This document shows, piece by piece, positions 23,101-33,800 of a stretch of DNA of 64,000 nt (the first letter of the stretch is position 1; the number at the start of each line of letters is the position of its first letter). The DNA comes from Pyrenophora tritici-repentis. Taxonomy: Eukaryota; Ascomycota; Dothideomycetes; Pleosporales; Pleosporaceae. The stretch lies in NCBI RefSeq assembly GCF_003171515.1, contig NC_089390.1:6200001-6264000 (forward strand). Reading direction: 5' to 3'. Position numbers and translations under genes: made by a program. The notes under the pieces were generated by a model. The model saw only the letters and a program-made list of their open reading frames with translations, was not told the DNA's origin and did not search any database.

Positions 23101-26100
23101 ATGCACCCAGAGGACCGTGGATCTTATCTGGAGGAATGGAGTCGATCCTTGAGGACAGGCCAACAGCTCCAGAAGAAAGTTAGGCTCCAACGGTTTGATC
23201 AATGCTATCGGTGGTTCTATGTTCGCGTTGCACCACTCAAGAACAAACGCCAACAGATAGTTCACTGGATTGGGACTAACATGGATTTCCATGAGCAACA
23301 TCTCGCTGAACAGAACTCGGCCCGTCAACAGGAGACGGCGGCTTCTGAAGCCAAGTATCGCGCACTGGCGAACTCAAGCCCTCAGATCGTTTTCGTCGTC
23401 TCCGACCGTAGAGGCCTGACCTTTTGCAACTCCCAGTGGATCTCCTTCTCTGGCCAAAGTGAGGCTAATGCCCTGGGTAACGGCTTCTTGGAACACGTGC
23501 ACCCTGACGATGTCATCAAGTGCAAGCTTCCGGAGCTAGACGAACATGGTGTAGCGAACGTACCCACGACGTTACCATCTGACCACGGGCAACACGACTC
23601 CAGTTCTTCTGATGCTTCATCAGAGACAGAGAGAACCATAACTAGTCCTAGTGGCTCGGCACCAGACAGGATGGATATGCCACAGGCCAAGCTCTCGAAA
23701 CTGGCAAGCACGGGAATACTAAGGGTCGTCAAGGACGCTCATGGACGCCCGTCTTACTCTACCGAAGTCCGACTTCGCAATAAAGATGGTGATTACAGGT
23801 GGCACCTGGTAAGGGTTCTGTTGGAGAAGTCGCTGGCTGAGAACAACAACGAGGAAACATGGTATGGCTCGGCTACAGACATCAACGACCACAAATTACT
23901 CGAGCAAACTCTGAAGGAGACCATGGACGCGAAATCCAAGTTTTTGAGCAACATGTCCCACGAAATCCGAACCCCACTGAACGGTATCTCTGGCATGGTC
24001 AACTTCCTTCTCGATAGCGTTCTCAACGCCGAGCAACTAGAGCACGTCAACATCATCAAGGCTAGTACCGATAGCTTGCTCAATCTCATCAACGATATTC
24101 TCGACCTGAGCAAGGTCGAAGCGGGTATGATCAAGCTTTCGATGGAATGGCTTCATTTACCGTCTTTGCTTGAGGAAGTCAACGACCTGAACATGGGACT
24201 TGCCATTCAGAAAGGTCTTGAGCTTAATTATCTCGTTGAGGAAGGTGTGCCAGCAGAGGTCAAGGGCGACAAGTTCCGCATTCGGCAGGTGCTTCTCAAC
24301 GTGGTGGGCAATGCAATCAAGTTCACAGAGCGTGGGGAGATCTTCATACGCTGCAAGGTTCAGCCACCGGATCGTTCTCCGCCTTTGAAGGAGAACGAGA
24401 CGATGGTTCGATTCGAAGTCATTGACACAGGACAGGGCTTTACTGATGCTGAGGCTAAGTACCTCTTCAAAAGGTTTAGCCAGATTGATGCCAGCAGTAC
24501 TAGACAACATGGTGGTACAGGCCTTGGCTTGGCCATTTCCATGCAATTTGTCGAACTACATGGAGGCAGGATGGACGCTAGAAGCGCGCCAGGCAAAGGC
24601 TCAACCTTCTTCTTCACGATCAAGTTCGGACTCCCCACTGCTGAAGACTATCCCAAGCCGCTTGTGTCGACGCCAGGAACGCCAGCGTTTGAGACTCCAC
24701 TCATTACTCCATCAGCACCACCACAACCTCCGCAGCCATCGGCTCTACAGAAGTTTGTTCAATCACAGACGCCTGGGTACACGCAACTCAAACGCGTATC
24801 GAGCCTGTCATCTGAAAAGAGCGAGCCTGTCAAATCTCCGATTCACAGTTCGTCGGCCTCTGAGCGCTCACGTGACTCGCCTTCGCTGTCCTCTGGAAGC
24901 TCTGACCATTCACTAACTAGTGCTGCACTCACTGGACAATCAAGTGTGCGATCAGAAAGATCATCAGCGTCATCATATATGCAACAGGTCAAAGCCTCCC
25001 CGGACGCCAATATCAACCTGGAACTGCCTCCCAAGCGACCGGATAGCGAAAGGCAACATCCCTCCGGCTACTCTACAGGGTCTACTGAATCGGAACAGAC
25101 GGCCCGCCAATCTTCACCGCACCGCAGTCTTTCACCACTCGGTAGTGCCCTGCAGCCTCCGATGTACTCTATTCTTGTGGTGTGTCCACTGGAGCATAGT
25201 AGGGAAGCTACAATCAGACACATCAAAAACACGCTTCCCCAAGGCATACCTCATCAGGTAACCGGGCAGTCAAGCAACATTGAAGCGCAAAGAATGATGG
25301 GTGGTGATAACCCGGTATTGTTCACTCACGTTGTTCTGGTGCTGCATGATACGGCCGAAGTACATGCGATTATGGATCAGATTTTCAGCTCTACTTCATA
25401 TGGCAATACATCCGTAGTCGTTGTATCAGATCCATCGCAGAAGAAAGAACTCATGAGGGATGCTCCGCACTACGACTATGATCAGCTCCACATCGATCGT
25501 CGTCTGCAATTTATCTACCGACCACTGAAGCCGTCCAAATTCGCCATCATATTCGACCCCCAGAAGGAGCGTGAGTCCAGTACAGATCGCAACCAGGATA
25601 GTGCGCAGCAAGTTGTGGTCAGCCAAAAGCTTGTATTTGAGGAGCTCAAGCGTCGGGTCGGTGGCAAGAACCACAAAGTTCTCCTCGTCGAAGACAATAA
25701 GATCAACCAAACTGTAAGATTGGCAGTCATCTCCACGTATCTTCCGATATTGACTTCTCTTAGGTGATCCTAAAGTTCCTTGCTAGGATCGACATCGAAA
25801 CAGAGACTGTACTCGATGGTGTTCAAGCTACTGAAACCATCTTCTCCAAACCGCCGGGCTACTATTCAATCGTACTTGTAAGTATCTGGTGGCATTTGCT
25901 TCACGTGTTTCATACTAACAATCCCAGTGCGATTTGCATATGCCCAACAAAGATGGGTATCAAGCCTGCAAAGAGATCCGGCGATGGGAAAAGAAGCATG
26001 GGTACCGTCGCCACCCGATCATCGCGCTCTCTGCCAACGTCCTCGGGGACGTGTACGCAAAGTGTGTGGAAGCGGGCTTCAACTCTTATGTCACTAAGCC

Positions 26101-26191
26101 GGTGGAGTTCAAGGAACTCTCTCTTGCCATGACCAAATTCCTGGACCCGGATGATCCATCGAAGCAGCCTGCTCTCATGAAGAAGAAGTGA
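20125..26191 (+). CDS. PAS-domain hybrid histidine kinase (Mak1-type)
   Basis: Exons 20125-25713, 25764-25877 and 25928-26191 give about 1988 residues. Residues 1-270 are Pro/Ser/Thr-rich and disordered. A small folded block near 275-320 (NLYDIVLHLGAEPGLAAWW) and another near 680-740 flank more disorder. PAS1 lies at about 945-1055 and PAS2 at about 1075-1240. The HisKA box FLSNMSHEIRTPLNG puts the phospho-His at 1279; HATPase N, G1 and G2 boxes follow (VVGNAIKFT, DTGQGF, GGTGLGLA). Residues about 1680-1812 look like a receiver without its acidic pair (ILVVCPLEHS), a probable pseudo-receiver. The true receiver begins VLLVEDNKINQT, with phospho-Asp1903 in CDLHMPNKDG and the conserved Lys in YVTKPVEF. 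Both introns interrupt this receiver. Such kinases pass stress signals through Ypd1 to Ssk1/Skn7; a peroxide role is known for S. pombe Mak1-like proteins and only inferred here. Confidence 0.93.
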
Positions 26192-27091
26192 GAGGAGTCG
26201 GTTTTATCTTCACGCACACGTACATTATATCGAGGCATGGCCCCCGATTTTGCTCCTACTTGCATCAGCGAACGGCGCAGTTAGAGACACGACACATGCT
26301 TCTGGGCAGTCTGGGCAGGGTCGTTATCCACGTATCACTATGGATACACTAGACGGGGGCGTCGCTACCACAGGATATTCAGGGTTCTTTATTCTTTTTC
26401 TTTGAATCACATCTAAGCTGTCTGGCGAGATGTAATATTTTTATTTTGGGATGAACGCATTGGGCATTTTGAAGGCGTACGGATAGGTGGGGACGAGCGA
26501 AGAAATGATTCCCCTTTTGCTGCTATGAAATAATTAGGTACTTCACCATGGGATTACGGGGATGACGGGTGGGGCAGCACTACAAACATTGGATATATCC
26601 GCTGCATGTGGGGCTGGAGGTGATGATCGCGAACGCAGGATTGTACGATAGATGTGCAGATGAGACGAATGTATATCACAGTTTAAGTCTAGCAATTCCT
26701 ATTGATACTCACCCTACTAAGACCGAGTAATGCGAGAAAAGAGTATCGACGTAAAGATGGCTTCACATAGCCGATATGGGTGCGCTAGACAGGCATGGCA
26801 TGTCGAAAAGCGTCTTCTCCACTTCGGAAACACACGATGCAAACATCACCACTTCCTCCGCGGGGCTGCTCTCAGCCCTCATCTGACATGCGCGTGGATG
26901 CTGATTGGCGGATATGTACAAGGGTCTAATTGTCGTCATCGTCGGCCTAAGCTTCACAATAACCTAAAGTCCGGGCCACCCCGAAACACCTCCTCTGACA
27001 CCAGGCGCGCGCTGACACTGTGTCTTTCACTGTCTGTCACTGTCTTTACACCCGCCACATCTGTTGCCGCGTCACAAACTGCGCCTCGACC
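26192..27091. other. Intergenic region
   Basis: Kinase 3' region (AT-rich, about 26380-26450) and promoter of the b561 gene. Frame 26730-27164 (+) runs over the next gene's start and is not supported. Confidence 0.55.
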
Positions 27092-28083
27092 ATGGCTTCT
27101 GCGACAGGAATACCACCAAATGCCACTGCGGCGCGCGGCCAGAGTGAAGAGGAACCGCTCCTAGGCAGAAGAGGAGATGCCAGCCAGGTGGAGGGACAGC
27201 CTCTCTACCACAACCTGTGGATTGGTGTGTAATATTAAGCTTCGGGAGGAGAATATGACAGAACGAAGTTAACACCCTCTATAGGCACTGCTCCCATTGC
27301 GCAGGCAGGAATATGGATCGTAAGCGCAATCCCCCGATTGCCAACACCACAGCCCATACTAACTTGTCACCCAGCTCGCAGCCATAGTCTGGGGAGCAAT
27401 TCTCTCCCATAAGCTCATCTTCTTCTCCTGGCATCCCGTAAGCCTCATCCCCACCCCTTGATACCCCCCTGTGACGACCACACCCGCTAACCGCGTATTT
27501 TGCCTTGGCCACAGCTCCTCAACTCCGTAAGCCAAAACAGTACCCTAGAGTTCCCCTCGCGACAACCGTATCATTGATACCCTATTAGGCCGGCTTCCTC
27601 CTCGCCATCCAAGCAGCCCTCATCCTGCAACCGACGCATACCCCCGAACAAAAGCGCTCCGGCACCATTGCCCACTTCCTCTTCCACGTCGTGGGCGCCT
27701 CGGCCCTTACGGCCGGCCTTATCATCATCGAGATTAACAAGGCGGGTCCCGGTCACGAACACTTTGCTTCTGCGCACGCGCGTCTGGGTCTCGCGTTTTA
27801 CGTGTTGGTGTATATTCAGGCTATTGTGGGCTTTACGCAGTATTATGTGCCGCAGTTGTATGGTAGTGTGGACAAGGCGAAGAGCATCTACAAGTATCAT
27901 CGGATGGGCGGTTATATTATTGCGACACTTGGCTTGGCTACTATCTGCGCGTCGTCGTGGACTACGTATAGTTTGTATGTGGCGCATATTCAGCATTGGG
28001 CGGTTATCGTCGCTAGTGTGTTGGTGCTGGTAGGTGTTGTGCCGAGGATTCGGTTGAGCAAGTTTGGGATTGGAAGGGCTTGA
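27092..28083 (+). CDS. Cytochrome b561-domain membrane protein
   Basis: Exons 27092-27224, 27285-27319, 27375-27437, 27515-27526 and 27589-28083 give 245 residues. After a soluble N-terminus of about 40 residues with an EEEPLLGRR motif, five to six hydrophobic helices follow. Candidate haem ligands are His residues in FFSWHPLLNS, AHFLFHVVG, SAHARLGLAF and YKYHRMGGY, in the order usual for b561/ferric-reductase-like fungal proteins. Likely role is transmembrane electron transfer in an internal or plasma membrane. Exon 4 is a 12-base microexon coding LLNS inside the conserved HPLLNS block; skipping it would keep frame but remove the block's core. Substrate and electron donor cannot be told. An intact gene. 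Confidence 0.85.
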
Positions 28084-28974
28084 GGGGTTGTGGGATTGGA
28101 GTGTGGTGTGAGAGGACGAGTGGATGACGGAAGAAGGGTGGGTAAAATAGGATAGGGCAATTGCGTGGGGGGCTTTTTGTAGATGGCATTCCGCTCTTAT
28201 GGCGTTTGTGATGTTGATACAGTAATGACAGACATGTTTTGACGCTACCTCAATAACTTCAGCTATTCCCTGCTCCACTTTACCATATCGAACTCTAAAC
28301 TAATGCGTTTTAGTGAGCGTTTCCTCTTGTTGGCCTGCGTATGTCGACGTGATTTGAGCCTTTTAATCTTTCAGCTCTTTCTTTCCCCATGTCATCTTCA
28401 AGAGAACAGGCATGTCACACCCTCAGTGTTTTCAAGCTTTACTAATACATCCATGATGGCTTTGTTTCCTGCTTGTGTAAGTAACCTTCTTATCTACGAG
28501 TATAGTAGGAAAGAATAACTTTAGTCCCTTTTTCACTGGTTGCTATGTTGTAATTTCTTGTTCAAGTCTTGTTTATTCAGAAGACAGGAAAAATACAAGA
28601 CTTGATGGAAGATGTGTTACAAGCTACGACAGGCAGTAGGCTAGTGATTTTGAAGCTGAGATGTCACTGTATTTGTTTATTCATGTTTGTGGGTGGTATT
28701 CCAAGGTGGTTTGTTGTATTAACTAGAAGGCTAGGTAGAGGAAGGTGGAATAGGTGAATAGATGTGTGACTCTTTTATTCAAAGCCTTGAGCAGAGAACT
28801 GCATGTCACGTTGCTAAGCTGCAACTGAGCATTGTACCCTAGCTATACAAGCATCTTTAGTCTAGCCGTAGATCTTCATCCAGATTTTTTACACATCTTC
28901 TCAGAACTAGATCATAGGACAAGCTATGTCCGCATCCATGCCTACCCAACTGAACTTGAATACCCCCTCTTGCC
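28084..28974. other. Intergenic region between the b561 gene and BTB1
   Basis: Convergent 3' region. Becomes AT-rich and low in coding signal from about 28280. Small frames (28303-28518, 28569-28757) are not supported. Marks the start of the accessory block. Confidence 0.5.
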
Positions 28975-29905
28975 CTAACCATGGTCTTTAACCTTCTTCC
29001 GGAGAACTCCCACGCCAAGTTCGCTGAAATCAAGCATAAGGTCAATAACAGCGAATTTGTCGACCAGCTCTATATGGGCATCGATGGTTGCGCTGACAAT
29101 GCTGCGCAGATCCATGTCGTCCTCGGGAGCGGTAGAAAAGGCATGATGTGCCGCAACGGGGAAGTTGTCATCGTCCCAGAAGTTCTTGCATGCCCGGCTA
29201 AACTTCTCTACGACTAGATCTTTGAGACCGACGACATTATATTTGTCTGTGATTTCGTACATCTTCGCATGAAGAAGAAGCTGGTCGGAGGTGCCATTGA
29301 GAGGAACATAGGCCAGTGATGGATCGCATTCTTCGCAAACAAAGTCTGTCTTCGGGGCTGAGCCACAGGTGTGATGCGAACACACATAGACATCCGTACC
29401 CCAAACGGACGTACAAGTATGCGGAAATGCATAGGTAAAGGTATTTCCTGAGAAGTGATATGTCATACTCTTTGTCTCGTCCATAGGAAATCGTTCGGTT
29501 TTTGTTGACTCCGTATCAGGCAGGACCGGATCGTACTCGCCCTTGTACAGGTACTGAATCATTTGCTTCACAGCTTCCGGATCGTCCCTGGGTAGATCAA
29601 CTTTGTGAAGTGTTGATTCCTTTCGTCGAATGAGTCATAATCCTTCTCGTCCGCACTATTTCCAACACGTACCTTTCCACCAAACTCAAGTGCATGTGCA
29701 AAAAAGTCTACTTGAGTGCAAACAATGGCCTTGTGAACCTTGTGTGTGTCGGCCCCACATGTGATGACGAAATCCGAGTAAGCCCCAGACTCGAGGAGGC
29801 TGTTCGATGATTAGCGAGCGATTTCATAGAATAGAAACAAGCATTGGAGAGATGAGCATACCCTTTGACTGTGGTCAAGACCTGTTGTTTAGAAGCTTCC
29901 GCCAT
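28975..29905 (-). CDS. BTB/POZ domain protein (BTB1)
   Basis: Minus-strand exons 29905-29862, 29799-29673 and 29619-28975 give 271 residues. The BTB fold is clear: YSDFVITCG, HKVHKAIVCTQVDFFAHAL, GGK then VDLPRDDPEAVKQMIQYLYKGEYDP. Between the BTB core and the BACK-like helices (LLLHAKMYEITDKYNVVGLKDLV) sits a Cys/His-rich insert around residues 110-145 (HTC, VCSHHTCG, FVCEEC) that could bind a metal. BTB proteins dimerise and often act as Cul3 adaptors; fungi have many uncharacterised copies. The gene shares exon phases and exon 1-2 lengths (44 and 127 bases) with BTB2, so the two are paralogues. Intact; function unknown. Confidence 0.85.
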
Positions 29906-30196
29906 GTTGTCTGACGAGCGCTTTTGCTGCGTGCGACAACGAGAAAGAGGAAGAGGAAGAGAAAGGGCACCATAAATAGTAGGTGGGGGGTAGAGCGGCA
30001 GGAGTTTTTCCGGGGCGCTGCACGCCAAGACGATAGCGTGGAGAGGGTGAAAGAAGAACCAAGGAAAGGGATAGATTCATTATCAGTTCAAGAAAACAAG
30101 GCTATATTACAACTAGGTAGTGTACTTCCTAATATATTATTAGACCTGAATCACTTAAAATGTATAGCTATCAACATAACTATATAAAATAATAAG
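29906..30196. other. BTB1 upstream region
   Basis: Purine-rich, then AT-rich sequence between the BTB1 start and the Copia A insertion. No gene. Confidence 0.5.
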
Positions 30197-30201
30197 CTTT
30201 G
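30197..30201 (+). repeat. Target-site duplication ctttg (outer left)
   Basis: Five bases directly before the left LTR of element A. The match is at 45856-45860 after element B's right LTR, not after A's own right LTR (gtgta). Confidence 0.8.
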
Positions 30202-30398
30202 TGTCGGCATACACACGGTGTGTCGCCTAATAAGGCCCAATGTACCGCCTCGATCCTACTTCGGCCCAACTCGGACCCAACGCTATGTATACCTTCGTAG
30301 CCCCCACATTCGTAGAATCATCATACACCAGAATACCAATACACAAGATTACCTTAGCTACTGTTATTCACCGTACGATCGTACAAGGCCTTCCAACA
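30202..30398 (+). repeat. 5' LTR of Copia A
   Basis: 197 bp, TG...CA ends, reads ATCATACACC at the diagnostic site (T type), the same as only one other LTR, B's 3' LTR. Confidence 0.93.
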
Positions 30399-30560
30399 CT
30401 GATCAGTGATTGCACGGCAGTCACAGACAGTTAGGTTAAGAAGAGATAGATTCTTTACCCCGCGCGTTCCCTAGATTGCCTATATCAGCAAGGCGGAGTT
30501 ATCTATGCTAAGCTCACTGTTAGCTATATCAGGCGTCGTTCGTGGCTAGCGACCGACCGT

Positions 30561-30688
30561 CAGACTCCGCAACAATCAATCGGATCGGCATGATTGATTC
30601 CTATCTAGGTTAAAGGCTGCCTAATGAAGTAATTCTTTAACCTATATAGGAATCAATCATGTCAATCGATTGATTGTTGCGGAGTCTG
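30561..30688. mobile_element. hAT-like MITE nested in Copia A
   Basis: 128 bp starting CAGACTCCGCAACAATC and ending in its near-exact inverse. TIRs of about 44 bp pair with few mismatches. Direct 8-bp repeats ccgaccgt flank it (30553-30560 and 30689-30696); elements B, C and D have the single empty-site copy. An 8-bp TSD fits the hAT superfamily. No coding capacity. Confidence 0.88.
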
Positions 30689-30897
30689 CCGACCGTTACA
30701 GCCGTATCAGAAGCGTTCCAAGACGCCGTCTATACACGCGCCAACCGACCGGTTGAGATTTGACCCGTGTACAACCCACGACCACCGACGCATCTCTAGC
30801 GAACGCAGCTAGCGCAACAAGCGTCAACAAGAACACAATAGCAGGAGAGAGAACATCATCGGAAAGAGCACCGGTAGCCAGGACACCGGCAGTAGGA

Positions 30898-33800
30898 ATG
30901 GCGAGCAGTAGTAGAAGAGTGGTACCCACACTAGAGGCGCTACTAGGGACCACAAACATAAAACCAAGAGAATGGCATCACATCGATCCAGAGATTTGGG
31001 AGGACAACGTTGAAGCTCCAGACGATGAGGTAGGGATTACTACAGCAACAACGTACATTGCGCGTGCGATTGCGGACTATACAGATCGACCAACAGCAGA
31101 TGAAGAACTCTTTTGGGAGTTCCGTCAGGACTTTGAAGGATGGACAGAGGCAATGTTCCTACGTGCCCAGCCAATATACACAAAGGAACTAAAGCGGATC
31201 CTCCGCTTTAAGGGAGTGTATACTGGCCGTATTAATATGGCACCTAGTGAGTCTCTAGCTAGGTTATTACGCATGGAGGAGTACCTAGAATGGCCTCAGG
31301 ACGTATTCCAGTCGGCTGTGTTTGACACACGATCAGCTGCGCACATGTTGCAAGAGCGGGCACTACGGCAACAACGCAGTGAAGGATCAGTACAGTCCAC
31401 AGACAGGAGATTATCAAGCCAGGCCCAGAGCCGAACCCAAACGCCTGTAAGGACAAGAGGCCGAGACGTAGACAGTCGGCAAACCCGCGATCAAGACCAG
31501 ACCCACGCCCGTGTGCAAGGACGACAGGAGACCGTTGAGGAAGAACAACAGATTCAGGACCAGCTAGCAAAAACGATTGAGAAAGCCCAAAACCAACCAA
31601 TCCGAAGCCAGCCTGTAGAGACAACTGAATCCGCACCGCAGCCAGCCTATCAGCGCGTCCAAAGTCAGCAACCTCCCCTCACCTACAACAACTTCGACCG
31701 ATTCCGCGAGTATACACCAGCATACCCGCAACGTCCGAAGGGACTGAGCGTTCCCCCAATTGTGCCCTCTGGTGAAACAGACCCGTACAAGGCAGTTCCA
31801 CCAATCGAGTTTGGCAATGAGAAACTGGATCCTAAGACGATCAATGTCTTCGTGAAAATGTGGGACCGAGACAAAAAGTATACGGGAAAGCCGTACGACC
31901 TCCTAGACGATAAATTGAAGATCTTCTACAGCATCTGTTATCACGCAGACATCGAGCCAGGGCAGTTCCATGCAGTCTTTCCACGGATTCTCGACGGCCG
32001 CGCAGAGGAGTATTACCTCCACTTCGTCGATCAGCGGATGGATACGTTCTTGACTGCCTACACAAAGCTCAAGAACCACTTCGACACAGACGTCAACCAC
32101 GGCCATTACTACGCGGACTGGACGACGACATCGTTTGTCAAAGTCCGCAGGGAGAACCCCGAAAAGAACCTCCACGAGGTCCTTGACATCATGCTGGACA
32201 AGCTCCAATTGTGTCAAAGAGCACTTGGACAGCAGTACATGGGAGAATACGCGCTCCGAACGACTGTAATCACAGCATGCCGAGGCGTGAAGGAGCTCGA
32301 GATGGCACTCTACAAGCCGTCTCTAGAATGCGAGGTTCTGTTTGGAGATCTGCGATCGTCAATCGAAAACTCACTCGCCATGACCGTCTCCGTCAACTTC
32401 ACTGAGGCGGATACGGATAGCCAGTACTACTTGGATCGTCGGTACAACAACAACAGCTCTGGAAGATTGCGAGGGAATTACAACCCTCGCGGTGGACGCA
32501 GCGGATTCACCCGCGGACGCGGTGGGCTTCAGCACCGCTCTGGAGTCAACACACAAATCGACAAGAAATGTTACGTCTGCGGCAAGACAGGCTGTTGGTC
32601 CACAAACCACACGCTTGAAGAAAGAAAACGCTCAAAAGCGCAGTACATCACACACTGCGCGATTACGGGAGAGCAAATGGAGTTTAGCACATTTCTCGTC
32701 GCGTACGAGGGGGAAGAAGTCGACCAGTTCTTCCTAGAGGAGCAAGACGAAGATGATGAGGACCAAAGATTGGCAGTTAAGTACCTCACAGATCAGGCCT
32801 TTTTGCACCACGTGACTGGAGAAGACGTCTACAGGTGCAAGGAGCCTATTACGCCCGCAACGCAGTTCCTTATCGAGGATCGATACTCGCGAATCACGTA
32901 CCAAGGCATTCTTCCTGACACTGGTGCCTCAAATGTATCGACAGCCGGAAAGGAGCAGTTCTGGGCGCTCCAAACTGAGGACCCCACCGTAACTCTAGAT
33001 ACGTCTACTGCTGGAAACGCATCTGTGCAATTTGGCAAAGGAAGCGTCACTACTTCGATTGGAACCGCACATGTATCGACACAGATTGGAAAGATCAAAT
33101 TTGAGGTCTTGAACGCACCCACCCCGTTTCTCCTCTGTCTGAAAGACATGGACCGGCTCCACGTGTACTTCAACAATACTACGGACCAGCTGGTACAAGG
33201 AAAAGCTACCTTTCCAGTGATTCGCAAATGGGGACACCCGTGGTTCCACCTAAGCAAGGCAGAGCGCGCGCGCGTATTCCTTACGGAGACTGAGCTCCGA
33301 CGCTTACACCGGAGGTTCGGGCATCCAGCCGTCGAACGGCTGATACGATTGCTCAAACGCGCAGGACACGAGGACGTGGATGAACGGCTGCTCCGAGAGA
33401 TCCAAACGTTCTGCCATCACTGCCAAGCGCATGATCCAGCGCCGCGCCGATTCAAGTTTAGGCTGAAAGATGATCGGGAATTCAACTTCGAGATCCTCGT
33501 AGATGTGATGTATCTGAGTGGGAAACCAGTGCTTCACGTGATCGATTCGGCTACAACATTCAACGGCGCGCGATTTCTACCGTCTATGAGCGCGAAAGAC
33601 ACCTGGGAAGCACTCCGCCTGCTCTGGATTGATACATACCAAGGGCCGCCAGATATCGTCACCCACGACGCCGGCACCAACTTCGCGTCAGTCGAATTCA
33701 GATCAGAGGCGAAGATCATGGGAATCACATGTAAACAAGTGCCAACCGAGGCCCATTGGTCTATCGGCAAGGTAGAAAGATACCACGCACCGCTCAGACG

